A stretch of 40,092 nucleotides of DNA from JABDDM01 sp038240295 (GTDB lineage: Bacteria; Bacteroidota; Ignavibacteria; Palsa-1295): positions 1 through 40,092 of the forward strand of contig JBBSDW010000007.1 of assembly GCA_038240295.1 (NCBI GenBank), given 5' to 3'. The notes below the pieces were generated by a model, which had not been told where the DNA came from, ran no database searches, and was given only the letters and a program-made list of their open reading frames with translations. Of this stretch, positions 1-8,513 are shown one piece after another. The position numbers were made by a program, and so were the translations under genes. How positions within the stretch are numbered: position 1 is the first letter of the stretch; each line of letters starts with the position of its first letter.

Positions 1-1497
1 AACGCCGCGACCTTTGCTCGTCATCTTAACAGAGTACGTATTTGGGGCAGTCTTTTTCGCCTTGCCGTCAAAGTAACCATCAGATGACACATCGAACTCG
101 CCACCAGCATCAAAGAACTCGTTCAGAACTCCGAGTGCCGCTTTAAATTCGAGGTCGTCACCAGCGTTCAGGCTTTGGTTATTGCCGACTCCACCTAGAA
201 GTGGCGGCGACTGAATTGTAAAGGTTGTGTCCTGTAGAACGACAAATTCCTTCATAAATGGTGATCGGAAATAAAGCTTCACCTCCAGTTGCTTCTTTTC
301 ATCAGTTAGGAATTCCGGCTTGAAGTCAATATTTGGTTCCGCAGCATCCTTGATCTTCTTACCGGCGAGATACAATTCTGTTTTGTATGATCCGTCAAGA
401 TTGGCGAATTTACCATTCAATCGGAATGTAACTCCAGAGTAGGCGTGTGGCTTCTTATCATCACCGATGGGTGTAAACTCTTGGGTCAGATTCGCGGGTC
501 CGAGTTTATCGACCTTCACACTGAACGATCCGTCGGCGAGATCCTTCGCTCCGCCACCACGCTTCGCCTGGCCTTTGAAGTGAACCGTATAGGTCTGCCC
601 GACCATCGCTTCCGTAGGCGTCATATGCCATACCCAGTTAGTATCGACCTTGATAAATTCGCCAGGTCCATCGGTCTTCGTGATTTCGACCTTGCTTGCT
701 TCAGCACCCTGGATCTTGATCGGGTTCGGAAGCTCGAGCTTCGGGAAGGCAGCGAAGTCATTCTCTTCGGGGAATACCGAGAGCTGATCGTAGACCGGGT
801 TTTTCGGCGGCTGAACGTTCACCGTGAACTCGTTCGAACCGACGTTGGTAGCGAAGTTCGTATAGTTGCCGCTTAACAGCGAATCGATGTAGCCGCGAAG
901 CGGTACGTTCTCGACGATGCCATCTTTAACTTCCCTGAGTTCGCCGACCGTAAGATGGATCGCTCCGATCTTGACCGTATCGTTGACGCTCGCTTCGGGC
1001 GTCACACCGACGACCTGGTTGGTGCGCGCATCGAAATGTAGCTTGTATTCACCGGCGCCGAATGTCGGCTTGAATTTATAGGTGAACGTATAATCCTGCC
1101 CCAGCTGCGTTCTCGGATAGAGCACCGAGTCGCTAGCGATATTGATCATCGCCATCTCCTGATTGTTGCGGAGAATGTGGAGATCGAGCTCCTTGACGGA
1201 ATCGCGAAGCGGATCGGAGACACGGACGCGGACCGAAAACTGGCGCTCCAGCTCCTTCGGATCGCCGAGGATCATGCTCTGATCCGAAGTCGAACTGACG
1301 GAAGTGGCGCTGCCACGAAGCGAGTTGATGATCGTCTCAGCGATAAGCTGAATGCGTTTGCTCTTTTGTTCGAGCGCCGCTTTCTCTTTCCTGAGTTCGT
1401 CTTCGGCGTCGTCGCGCTCAACGATGATGATAAGCAATTCGAGGAGAACTGCAAGGTAAAGAATGAAGTAGACTTTTCCCGCTCCGCCTTTAGACAT
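1..1497 (-). CDS. Membrane-anchored Ig-like protein, candidate GldM/PorM-like type IX secretion component (partial, 3' end outside window)
   Basis: The frame is open from an ATG at 1495-1497 to the window edge, giving 499 codons without a stop. The protein starts with MSKGGAGKVY, then one hydrophobic segment at about residues 9-25 (FILYLAVLLELLIII), a charged helical stretch to about residue 60 that could form a coiled coil, and then a long series of beta-rich segments. One N-terminal membrane helix followed by stacked Ig-like domains in the periplasm is the architecture of GldM/PorM, the shaft of the type IX secretion motor, and the length is close to that family. However, the helical domain is much shorter than in classical GldM, and no gldK, gldL or gldN is visible here. 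Riboflavin synthase lies upstream on the same strand with a gap of about 210 bp. The membrane topology is well supported; the GldM assignment is inference and the protein may be another periplasmic Ig-like protein. Confidence 0.45.
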   Translation of the reverse strand, partial: MSKGGAGKVYFILYLAVLLELLIIIVERDDAEDELRKEKAALEQKSKRIQLIAETIINSLRGSATSVSSTSDQSMILGDPKELERQFSVRVRVSDPLRDSVKELDLHILRNNQEMAMINIASDSVLYPRTQLGQDYTFTYKFKPTFGAGEYKLHFDARTNQVVGVTPEASVNDTVKIGAIHLTVGELREVKDGIVENVPLRGYIDSLLSGNYTNFATNVGSNEFTVNVQPPKNPVYDQLSVFPEENDFAAFPKLELPNPIKIQGAEASKVEITKTDGPGEFIKVDTNWVWHMTPTEAMVGQTYTVHFKGQAKRGGGAKDLADGSFSVKVDKLGPANLTQEFTPIGDDKKPHAYSGVTFRLNGKFANLDGSYKTELYLAGKKIKDAAEPNIDFKPEFLTDEKKQLEVKLYFRSPFMKEFVVLQDTTFTIQSPPLLGGVGNNQSLNAGDDLEFKAALGVLNEFFDAGGEFDVSSDGYFDGKAKKTAPNTYSVKMTSKGRGV

Positions 1498-1707
1498 GGT
1501 GCGATCGTAAGTGGAATATGTAGAATGCTACGGTCAAAAAACTTTTTTTGTCGAAGATCGGCGCACCCATGGCGACGGTGCAGGCGATACTTCGCTCACT
1601 TCCGGCTAATCACGGCCGGAGACTTTGACAACACAACGTTTGGAAACAAACTCTGACTACTCGATCTATCTCTCTCTGACTGGCTCTCGTGCTAACTCGC
1701 AGTCCTG

Positions 1708-2322
1708 CTAACTGGCACTCTTCGAAACGAACTGCTCGACCATCTTTGCGATCACATCGGTCTCGATGTTGACCTCATCTCCTATGCGAAGATACCTGAA
1801 ATTGGTGACTCGATACGTGTGTGGGATAATGGCAATCTTTATGATCAGCGATTGCTCGCCCTTTGCTCGTTCGATATTCGCGACGGTGAGACTTACGCCA
1901 TTGATCGCGATCGAACCGACTTCTACAATATACTTTCCGAATGCCTGCGGAATCTCGAAAAAATATTCCCAACTCCCGTCAAGCTCCCTGATCTCCTGCA
2001 CACGCGCCCGACCGTCGATATGACCTTGTACCAAATGACCGCCGAGGCGTGTCTCTAAGGTTGCGGCCCGTTCGAGGTTCAGCGATGCACCAATTGTCAA
2101 TGAACCGAGTGTCGTTTTTTGGAGAGTCTCCTGAACCGCGATGACTTCAAAAGCGGACGGCTGAAGCCCTACAACTGTCTGGCAGCAACCGTTAATTGAA
2201 ATAGAATCATCGATTTTAAGGTCCGAGAGTACCTTCTCTGCCTCAATTTGTAGACGCACAGAAGTTCCCTCGTTCATTCGGTCAACGAGTGTGCCGAGTT
2301 CTTCGATCAAGCCTGTGAACAC
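1708..2322 (-). CDS. ribE: Riboflavin synthase, alpha subunit
   Basis: The enzyme dismutates two 6,7-dimethyl-8-ribityllumazine molecules into riboflavin and the pyrimidinedione precursor, the last step of riboflavin synthesis in the cytoplasm. The 204-residue protein is normal length and has the two lumazine-binding repeats: the first opens with MFTGLIEELG and carries INGCCQTV near residues 43-50, the second carries INGVSLTV near 140-147, with GGHLVQGHID between them. NGCCQTV is a slightly unusual version of the usual NGVCLTV. The start is a GTG (2320-2322) with a good Shine-Dalgarno AAAGGAGAG just upstream. No other rib gene is in the window, and I could not find an FMN riboswitch in the upstream 500 bp. 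Confidence 0.95.
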   Translation of the reverse strand: MFTGLIEELGTLVDRMNEGTSVRLQIEAEKVLSDLKIDDSISINGCCQTVVGLQPSAFEVIAVQETLQKTTLGSLTIGASLNLERAATLETRLGGHLVQGHIDGRARVQEIRELDGSWEYFFEIPQAFGKYIVEVGSIAINGVSLTVANIERAKGEQSLIIKIAIIPHTYRVTNFRYLRIGDEVNIETDVIAKMVEQFVSKSAS

Positions 2323-2836
2323 AATCTCTCCTTTATACTTTGCTAAGACTCTGGCAAGCCTGCAAAGTTATCGCTCTTTCATCTCTCGGCTTTGATAACG
2401 GGTCTCTGGGGAAGCTCGAAATTGCCAGCGGTTTCTCCGACGCAGCAGACGATATGCCTAAAACGTGCGATTTTCGCCAGGTAGCCACTCGTGTGTGCAA
2501 ACTTTATTCACAATTCCACTTCGGAAAGAAAACAACACTTTCCTGTTTTTATCAGAGAGGGAAGCAGGGAAGTGAGAGGAATATTGGTTCACAATATAGT
2601 AAACATAGAATTGACGCATGGCAGTTACATTTCCCATCGTTATTGAGTCAACTTTTTCTCCCGCTCGCGCATGCGCGTAACACACCCGTAGCCTCGCCTA
2701 TTTACTTGCGTCGGTGGCTAAGGAAAATTGGCTTTGACCTCGAACGGGTGAGGCCGGTGAACTTCGCGTCGGCCTCAGCCGTTCAAGACTGACTGTTCGT
2801 CGATTCTCATTGATTATCATCACTCGCCCCGTACAC
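2323..2836. other. Intergenic region of about 510 bp without a supported gene
   Basis: This lies between the divergently transcribed ribE and the secreted-protein gene at 2837. Open frames exist on both strands (for example 2340-2792 plus and 2458-2685 minus), but neither has a recognisable domain, signal or ribosome binding site. The stretch 2491-2510 matches 31492-31511 at 19 of 20 bases, which is the only structure I see. Promoters for both flanking genes are expected here, but I could not place them. Confidence 0.5.
2491..2510. repeat. 20-bp element shared with 31492-31511 (copy 1)
   Basis: The sequence gtgtgtgcaaactttattca differs at one position from the stretch at 31492-31511. Both copies lie in gene-poor intergenic DNA upstream of minus-strand genes, about 170 bp before ribE here. 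Function is unknown; a shared regulatory site or the remnant of a small repeat are both possible. Confidence 0.4.
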
Positions 2837-3604
2837 ATGTTCCGAATCTTCATTCGCGCGTTGAGCGTGGTGCTCCTGGCGCTTGCTTCGCTTTTTTGCG
2901 TGCACGCGAGTGCAGATTGCCAGCCGGGCGCTGGGCGTCCGATGAAAATGCCTGGTGCGCTTGGCGGACCCGAAGTTGCCTTCGACCGGCCGACGGTCGA
3001 TTTTCTCACGCAAGGCGTGCAGCAGGAGAACTGTAGCAACATGCCGCTGATGAACAAAAGCGACCGTCCAAAAATGTTGACGATGCTGCGGTCTGACGAT
3101 CCGGCTCATTTTCGGATCAATTCGCCAGTGCAGGAAATGATGCCGATGCAACTCGAACCGCACGGTTCACTCTATATCAATATTTGCTTTCGGGCCGATA
3201 AGGAAAAAGAGTATCACTCGAGGGTGATCGCCGTGTTTGGTGAGGATACGGTTGTGCTGCTCGTAAGCGGCAAAGGCGTCAAACAGAAGGCCGTCGGACC
3301 CACACCGACGGTGCTCGCCCTGAAGGTCAAAAAATCGAAGAACAGGATCGACCGAGTGCTCGAACTCGAGCTGCCACTGCGCAGCACGGTCACGCTCGAA
3401 GTTCAGGATATCCTCGGCAAGCCGGTGCGCAAACTAATCACGAACGAACTCAAAAGCGCAGGCGAATACGAGTTCAACTTCGACTGGACCGACGACGCGC
3501 AGCATCCGATGCCGGCCGGGACCTACGTCATTCGCGTCGAAGCAACAAGCGTCGAAAGCCGCGCCGTCAGCCACGCATCAATACCACTAAAGTTAAAACC
3601 GTAA
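2837..3604 (+). CDS. Secreted protein with ASH-like and C-terminal FlgD/Ig-like domains
   Basis: I chose the ATG at 2837, nine codons inside the longest frame, because it gives a clean signal peptide: MFRIFIRALSVVLLALASLF, then a cleavage site near VHASA. The middle region (about residues 45-155 of 255) looks like an ASH/HYDIN-type beta domain, with a proline-threonine entry (FDRPTVDF) and a closing VVLLVSGKG strand pattern. Residues about 175-245 have the hallmarks of the FlgD Ig-like fold often seen at the ends of secreted FCB proteins: VTLEVQDILGKPVRKL, then GEYEFNFDWTD and MPAGTYVIRVEA. Such domains usually serve as cell-surface or type IX sorting modules. It is monocistronic, followed by a repeat cluster. 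The specific role is unknown. The domain reading is from motif shape, not from a search. Confidence 0.75.
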   Translation: MFRIFIRALSVVLLALASLFCVHASADCQPGAGRPMKMPGALGGPEVAFDRPTVDFLTQGVQQENCSNMPLMNKSDRPKMLTMLRSDDPAHFRINSPVQEMMPMQLEPHGSLYINICFRADKEKEYHSRVIAVFGEDTVVLLVSGKGVKQKAVGPTPTVLALKVKKSKNRIDRVLELELPLRSTVTLEVQDILGKPVRKLITNELKSAGEYEFNFDWTDDAQHPMPAGTYVIRVEATSVESRAVSHASIPLKLKP

Positions 3605-3632
3605 CGAGTCAAGAGAGTAACGTTTGTGCCAA

Positions 3633-3685
3633 CCTCGACCGTGTGCCACGAAGCGCCTCCTTCGCGAGCCGCTCCCATCCCCAAA
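3633..3685. repeat. Dispersed repeat A, copy 1
   Basis: The sequence begins cctcgaccgtgtgccacgaa and matches 3918-3968 and 14757-14810. Similarity to the 14.7-kb copy extends to about 3715, through a shared AAATCTTTCC and a run ending near TATCGC. The core contains a small hairpin (CACGAAG, loop, CTTCGCG), imperfect in this copy. Confidence 0.8.
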
Positions 3686-3727
3686 TCTTTCCTTTCTCAA
3701 AGAGTCAATATCGCGACCTAAGCGCAT

Positions 3728-3752
3728 GTGGGGCACGCTTTAGCTTGCCCCA
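3728..3752 (+). repeat. Hairpin repeat B, copy 1
   Basis: This 25-bp element folds on itself (GGGGCA pairs with TGCCCC around GCTTTAGC) and is repeated in inverted orientation at 3829-3853 with two base differences. The two differences fall on opposite arms of the stem and preserve pairing. Confidence 0.8.
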
Positions 3753-3828
3753 TCGAATCTTCACACCAGGAGCCAGCAGGATCGCGTGATGACTCGTGAA
3801 CAGCAGAGTTACTGAGGCAAAAAGTGCT

Positions 3829-3853
3829 TGGGACAAGCTAAAGCGTGTCCCAC
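3829..3853 (-). repeat. Hairpin repeat B, copy 2 (inverted)
   Basis: The reverse complement matches 3728-3752 at 23 of 25 positions. In this copy the stem is GGGACA with TGTCCC, so a G-C pair has become A-T through changes in both arms, which indicates that the hairpin is maintained. Confidence 0.8.
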
Positions 3854-3917
3854 ATTTTTTTAGATGTCCTTCTATCCAAGGAAGTTGGGGAATAGATACA
3901 GAGAGGATTATTCTGAA

Positions 3918-3968
3918 TCTCGACCGTGTGCCACGAAGTGCCTCCTTCGTGACCCGATCCCATCCCCA
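3918..3968. repeat. Dispersed repeat A, copy 2
   Basis: This shares ctcgaccgtgtgccacgaag and the following TGCCTCCTTCGTGACCCGA block with the copies at 3633 and 14757. It includes a perfect 7-bp hairpin (3932-3938 with 3945-3951). It ends where the GC-rich inverted repeat at 3969 begins. Confidence 0.8.
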
Positions 3969-4035
3969 CGCCGCAGCGCGGCCGTCCAGGAATGTTGTGT
4001 CAAGTTGTAAATTGATGGTCGTCCGCGCTGCGGCG
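3969..4035. repeat. GC-rich 13-bp perfect inverted repeat
   Basis: CGCCGCAGCGCGG at 3969-3981 is the exact reverse complement of 4023-4035, with 41 bases between. It abuts repeat A copy 2 and lies about 60 bp past the 3' end of der, which ends at 4094. It lacks a T-run, so it is not a standard terminator. Confidence 0.7.
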
Positions 4036-4093
4036 ATCGACTGATGGAAGGCACGGAAATCAGTCCACTCGCTTTGTGATCGCTCGATAAAGT

Positions 4094-5407
4094 TTACTTT
4101 TTCCGAAAAATAAACGAGATCGGTACACCTTCGTATCCATACTTTTCGCGAAGCGTTCGTTCGAGAAATCTTCGGTAGGATTCGGGAATGAGATCTGGAA
4201 AATTTGAGAAGAATGCGAAGACTGGCGGTTCAGTCTTTACCTGCGTGATGTAGTTGATGCGAAGATCGTGGCCCTGCATGTTGGGCGGGGGGGTGCGCTC
4301 GATTTCTTTGAGGAGGTCGTCGTTGAGTTCGCTAGTGCCGATTCGCTTTTTACGATCTTCATAGACTTTGATCGCAAGTTCGAGCGGCTTTGTGTGGCGC
4401 TGATGCGTTAAGGCACTAATGAAGACGATCGGCACATAATCGAGCGTTCTGAACGTTTCGCGAATCGTTTTTTCGAAACGTGCGGCGGTCATCGTGTCCT
4501 TCTCGATCGTATCCCATTTGTTTACGACAAGAATGCATCCTTTTCGCGCATCGACGACCTGATTCAAAATGCGCGCATCCTGATTCTCAACACCCTGATC
4601 GGCATCGACAAGCACAAGCGCGACATCACATTCCTCGATCGCTTTCGCAGTCCTGATCGTCGAAAAAAGCTCGAGCGCATCTTTGATGTATTTCTTGCGT
4701 CGAAGTCCGGCCGTGTCGATGAGGGTGATCGTCTGGCCGTAGTAGGTGTAATTCGTATGGAGCGCGTCGCGGGTAGTGCCGGCGATAGGCGTCACGATCG
4801 CGCGGTCGTAGCCTAAGAGCGCGTTGAGATAGCTCGATTTTCCGACGTTCGGCTTGCCGACGATCGCAAGCTTCATCGGTTCGGGCCCATCAGGCTTTTC
4901 TTCTTCTGGTGGAAATGCTGCGAGCAGGATATCTAAGAAATCGCCAACGCCGCGCCCGTTGATCGCCGAGACAGGGATCGGTTCGCCGAGTCCGAGTTCA
5001 TAGAACTGAGCGAGTTCGAGCGTTTCGCGCTCGGTGTTGTCCGTTTTATTTGCAAGCAGCAGCACTTTCTTGCCCGACTTCCGCAGCATCGCCCCAACTT
5101 CCTGATCGAGCGGATGAATGCCTGCGGTAATATCGATCAGGAATAAGATCACGTCGGCTTCGTTGATCGCAAGTTCTGCCTGCGTCTTGATCGCCTTTTC
5201 AAATACATCGTTCGAATCGGCAACGATACCGCCTGTGTCGACGACGGAGTAATCGCGTCCGGCCCAGTCAGCTTTGGCGTAATGCCTGTCGCGAGTTACG
5301 CCGGAGATCGCTTCGGTAATGGCTTTTCGTTCGCCGACAAGACGATTGAAAAGCGTCGATTTACCGACGTTCGGACGACCAACGATCGCGGCTACTGGAA
5401 GTGACAT
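4094..5407 (-). CDS. der: Ribosome assembly GTPase Der (EngA)
   Basis: Der is an essential double GTPase that binds the 50S ribosomal subunit during assembly. The 437-residue protein has the family's full length and layout: first G domain with P-loop GRPNVGKSTLFNRL (about residues 10-23), DTGG and NKTD; second G domain with GKPNVGKSSYLNAL (about 184-197), DTAGLRRK and NKWD; then a C-terminal KH-like domain (about 355-437) rich in basic residues. The ATG is preceded by a short A/T-rich leader that contains a TAnnTTTG match at 5415-5422, which would make the transcript nearly leaderless. The subtilase gene upstream on the same strand ends 85 bp away and is probably a separate unit. Confidence 0.97.
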   Translation of the reverse strand: MSLPVAAIVGRPNVGKSTLFNRLVGERKAITEAISGVTRDRHYAKADWAGRDYSVVDTGGIVADSNDVFEKAIKTQAELAINEADVILFLIDITAGIHPLDQEVGAMLRKSGKKVLLLANKTDNTERETLELAQFYELGLGEPIPVSAINGRGVGDFLDILLAAFPPEEEKPDGPEPMKLAIVGKPNVGKSSYLNALLGYDRAIVTPIAGTTRDALHTNYTYYGQTITLIDTAGLRRKKYIKDALELFSTIRTAKAIEECDVALVLVDADQGVENQDARILNQVVDARKGCILVVNKWDTIEKDTMTAARFEKTIRETFRTLDYVPIVFISALTHQRHTKPLELAIKVYEDRKKRIGTSELNDDLLKEIERTPPPNMQGHDLRINYITQVKTEPPVFAFFSNFPDLIPESYRRFLERTLREKYGYEGVPISFIFRKK

Positions 5408-5414
5408 AATGGTG

Positions 5415-5422
5415 CAAAAATA
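5415..5422 (-). promoter_or_regulatory. Candidate Bacteroidota-type -7 box before der
   Basis: On the minus strand the sequence reads TATTTTTG, an exact match to TAnnTTTG, seven bases before the der ATG. A TTG lies about 15 bases further upstream, shorter than the usual spacing to the -33 element. The position would give a very short or absent leader. Confidence 0.35.
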
Positions 5423-5492
5423 CGGTTAGGGGAGCGACAACAGTCGGGGGAGAGAAGATGTTCGAAGCCCGAAACGCAGGCTTCGAACCAGA

Positions 5493-8400
5493 TTACTTCA
5501 AATGCACAATATTCCTCACATACTCTTTGGCGGGGGTTGAAACAACGAGAGTGTATGTCCCGGCAATTAGATCGGTTACTGCAAGATCGACGACGTTGCG
5601 GCCCTGTACTGCTTCGCTTCTGACTACTCTTCCAAGCAGATCGTAGAGCGTCACACTTGTTGCGTTCAAGCTTTTCAGGCTAATGTGAAGTGTGTTGGTG
5701 AAGGGGTTGGGGTAAACTGAGATGTCATGGTCGTTAGCTGCGAGTAGCTCCACGCGGGCAGTCAAGAGCCAGGCTTTGCGTGTATCTGCGATCGTCTGGC
5801 GAAGTGCTGCCTGATCGGTTGCAAGTGCCAGCGCGAACGTCACAACGATAGAATCCGAGGCGGCAAGCTGTACGTGTTTAAGTCCATAGACGAGCGCAAC
5901 ATCTCCGGGGCCTGCATTATTTCTTTGCGTCGTCATCATCGTCCATTTCTCCTGCCGTGTCAGGCCATCGTAGGCATTGATACTGCCGTTGGAACCGTCA
6001 TTGTCCTCGGCATATACATTCAGCGCTGCAGAATCGGGTAACGCTGAAAGCAGCGACACCCCGACAAAAGGATAGCCAGCTTCGAGACGCTGCACCCATC
6101 CGATCTGATTGACCGAATCGAAGCCGGCAGTATTATTCGCGCCTGAGATCCCGATGTCCCAATCGGCATAAAGCGCGATTGCCGCATCGTTACTCGGAAG
6201 CACGCCATCCGAACGCTGTTTCTTTTTGATGACGTAATTAACGACAACGGCGTTGGCCGAAAGTCCGGTCACAAAATCATAGGCGCGCTGATCGACGGAG
6301 GCACCAATCTGCACGGCAGGATCGGCCTGTGCATCGTCATATTTTGCGGCAAGCTCCTGAACCGACGCCGGGCGATCCGGCGGTGCCTGCTCCCGAATCG
6401 GAGCGAGCGCGCTGAAGTCGGTATCGTTAATGGGCGAAGCGGGCCCCGGTGCATCGGATACTACGCGAGCCGTATCCTCGCCGATCATTAGTCCGGCGGC
6501 ATAAAGCACATTCTTGCCCGAAGTAAGGATCGATGGCGGCGAATTTCTCCAGTAAAATCCCGACCCAAGTTCGTCGTTCTGCTCGTCGCCATATCCGATC
6601 GCACCACGCGAATCGAAGGTAACCGTGAGATTATTTTTATAGAGATCGCGATAGGAGGGGCTAACGACGAACGAGAAATAATCGATGTCGTTGGCATAGC
6701 CGCTTTCGATATCGGAAAACGTCACTTTGACGAGCACAACCGTTTGTGGCGCATTTACTCCGACCGTGATCGGGAAGGTCATCGGGTTATTGCTGATCTG
6801 CCGGAGCGTTCCGACGCTGCCGAACGAGATATTTTGAATCGGAGTCGTTACGATCGAAGGATCGGAAAGGATCTCGATCTTTGCCTGAAGTCCCGAGAGC
6901 GGCGCAAGATAATTTGTCACATGCAACACGATCTGCCCCGATTCACCCGGAGTTAAAATGCCGTCGCCTGAAGCATCGAAGATCTGGACGGAATCGATGC
7001 GAGCCGAATGGGCATTGACTTCCGAAACAGCGCGAAAGAGATTGATACGGCCTCTGCCGGTAAGGTCTGGGTAGGGGTTGTTCTCGATCGTGTCGCAAGT
7101 CGCGCGAACCTGCTCCATCGCCTGTCGTATAGTGAATTCCGGAAATCGCTTAACCACCATCGCAACGCTGCCCGTCGCGTGCGGCGAGGCCATGCTCGTG
7201 CCCGTGCTTAAGCCGTACATAGCGCCGGGGAACGTGCTAAGCACATTCGTCCCGGGAGCGCATACGGCCTCACGTGTCGAATGATTGGAATAGGATACGT
7301 CAAGCTGACCGGTATAATCGACTGCGCCAACCGAGAGCACGTTGTGGTATGACGCAGGATAAAATTCTTCGTAGCGGCCGTTGTTGCCCGCAGCAGCCAC
7401 AACGCCCAGACCCTTTGCCGTTACAAAATTGATAACATCCTGCTCGGCCTGAGCCCGCGTTGGTCCGCCCCACGAACAATTGACGACGCGTGCACCCATA
7501 TCGGCAGCGTAGACGATCGCTTCATAAACAAAATCGAGCGTGCCCTGATCGTCGCCGCCCTTGAGCGGAATGAGATCAGCACCGAAGGCGATACCAACGA
7601 CCCCAGTATGGTTGTTGCCGGTCGCCGCGATCGTCCCAGCCGTGTGTGTGCCGTGTCCTAATTGCGTGCGTGCATCGTTGTCCGGCAGCGTACCGTCAAT
7701 GCCGCCAAAATCCCAGCCATGCCAGTCATCGACGAAGCCATTGCCATCGTCATCGATGCCGTTAGAGCGTTTGTCGAGGCCGTTCGAATCAAGTCCTGTT
7801 TCGCCTTTATTGATAAAGATATTATTCATTAGATCGGGATGCGACCAGTCCGTGCCGACATCCACATCGGCAACTACGATCGTCGAATCGCATCGCGTGA
7901 TGTCCCAGGCTTCCGGAGCATGAATGAGTTGCGGACCGTATTGCTGCGGAAAAAGTGAATCGTTCGGAATGAAGCAATGGGTCGGAATGTATTTTGGCTC
8001 GGCGGTTTCGATGGCGGAAGATTTCCTAAGCATCGCGGCGGCTCTGGCAGGTTCGACGTTTTCAGCGTAAGTAAGTACGAACCAGCGAGCGACGCGTGTT
8101 TCGGTCACACTCAGCTCACTCGCGTTTTTGATCGTTGGAGCGATCGTGGAAGCTTGAGCGAAGATCTCGGGAGACATGCGCTCGCGAACATCCTCGATCG
8201 CGGCGCTATGCTGCGCAATAAATGGCTTGAGTGAAGTTGGAGTTAACGAGCGAGGAATGTCGAGGCTTGCCGAAATTGCATTGGCATCCTGCCAGGCAAG
8301 CGTCTGAAGGTTTGATCGACCGGTCGGCAGCAGATTGCGAATACTATCAAAGGCCGATCGAATGCGCGGGATAGCGCTCGAGCGAACGAGCACCAGTAAC

Positions 8401-8513
8401 GTCTTTTGCCTCGATGCCTCCAATTGCGAACTTTGACCGAATGCTGATTGCTCAAAGGTCAAGGTCAGCACTAAAACGAGAAGTCCGACCGAGAGCTTAT
8501 TATTTGACCGCAT
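5493..8513 (-). CDS. Secreted subtilisin-like serine protease with C-terminal type IX sorting domain
   Basis: A large S8-family protease of 1006 residues. I chose the ATG at 8511-8513, 30 codons inside the longest frame, because it starts a clear signal peptide (MRSNNKLSVGLLVLVLTLTF, cleavage near AFG-Q). Residues about 25-190 form a propeptide. The catalytic triad is visible: Asp218 in ADVDVGTDWSHPDL, His287 in LGHGTHTAGT and Ser440 in STGTSMASPH, with oxyanion Asn377 in AAAGNNG. Between Asp and His lies an aspartate-rich loop (SNGIDDDGNGFVDD) that looks calcium binding. After residue about 500 come beta domains, and the last about 75 residues start with YPNPF and end in a TYTLVV strand pattern typical of type IX sorting domains. 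The start overlaps the end of the upstream methyltransferase gene by 14 bp. Substrate unknown. Confidence 0.93.
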   Translation of the reverse strand: MRSNNKLSVGLLVLVLTLTFEQSAFGQSSQLEASRQKTLLVLVRSSAIPRIRSAFDSIRNLLPTGRSNLQTLAWQDANAISASLDIPRSLTPTSLKPFIAQHSAAIEDVRERMSPEIFAQASTIAPTIKNASELSVTETRVARWFVLTYAENVEPARAAAMLRKSSAIETAEPKYIPTHCFIPNDSLFPQQYGPQLIHAPEAWDITRCDSTIVVADVDVGTDWSHPDLMNNIFINKGETGLDSNGLDKRSNGIDDDGNGFVDDWHGWDFGGIDGTLPDNDARTQLGHGTHTAGTIAATGNNHTGVVGIAFGADLIPLKGGDDQGTLDFVYEAIVYAADMGARVVNCSWGGPTRAQAEQDVINFVTAKGLGVVAAAGNNGRYEEFYPASYHNVLSVGAVDYTGQLDVSYSNHSTREAVCAPGTNVLSTFPGAMYGLSTGTSMASPHATGSVAMVVKRFPEFTIRQAMEQVRATCDTIENNPYPDLTGRGRINLFRAVSEVNAHSARIDSVQIFDASGDGILTPGESGQIVLHVTNYLAPLSGLQAKIEILSDPSIVTTPIQNISFGSVGTLRQISNNPMTFPITVGVNAPQTVVLVKVTFSDIESGYANDIDYFSFVVSPSYRDLYKNNLTVTFDSRGAIGYGDEQNDELGSGFYWRNSPPSILTSGKNVLYAAGLMIGEDTARVVSDAPGPASPINDTDFSALAPIREQAPPDRPASVQELAAKYDDAQADPAVQIGASVDQRAYDFVTGLSANAVVVNYVIKKKQRSDGVLPSNDAAIALYADWDIGISGANNTAGFDSVNQIGWVQRLEAGYPFVGVSLLSALPDSAALNVYAEDNDGSNGSINAYDGLTRQEKWTMMTTQRNNAGPGDVALVYGLKHVQLAASDSIVVTFALALATDQAALRQTIADTRKAWLLTARVELLAANDHDISVYPNPFTNTLHISLKSLNATSVTLYDLLGRVVRSEAVQGRNVVDLAVTDLIAGTYTLVVSTPAKEYVRNIVHLK

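Larger units (their letters stand above)
3605..4093. other. Intergenic region holding a cluster of hairpin repeats
   Basis: No gene is supported in these 489 bp. The region contains two copies of an about 50-bp repeat (3633-3685 and 3918-3968), an inverted pair of 25-bp hairpin elements (3728-3752 and 3829-3853), and a 13-bp perfect inverted repeat (3969-3981 with 4023-4035). The 82-codon open frame at 3796-4044 runs through these repeats and is not credible. Genes on both sides (plus strand left, minus strand right) converge here, so no promoter is expected. Confidence 0.7.

Noticed and set aside
2340..2792. 150-codon plus-strand open frame upstream of the secreted protein
   Set aside because: No Shine-Dalgarno, no domain or signal, low-complexity composition, and a competing minus frame; it is probably chance.
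2323..2836. FMN riboswitch upstream of ribE
   Set aside because: I looked for the conserved RFN blocks on the minus strand and did not find them.
3796..4044. 82-codon plus-strand open frame
   Set aside because: It consists mostly of repeats B, A and the GC-rich inverted repeat.
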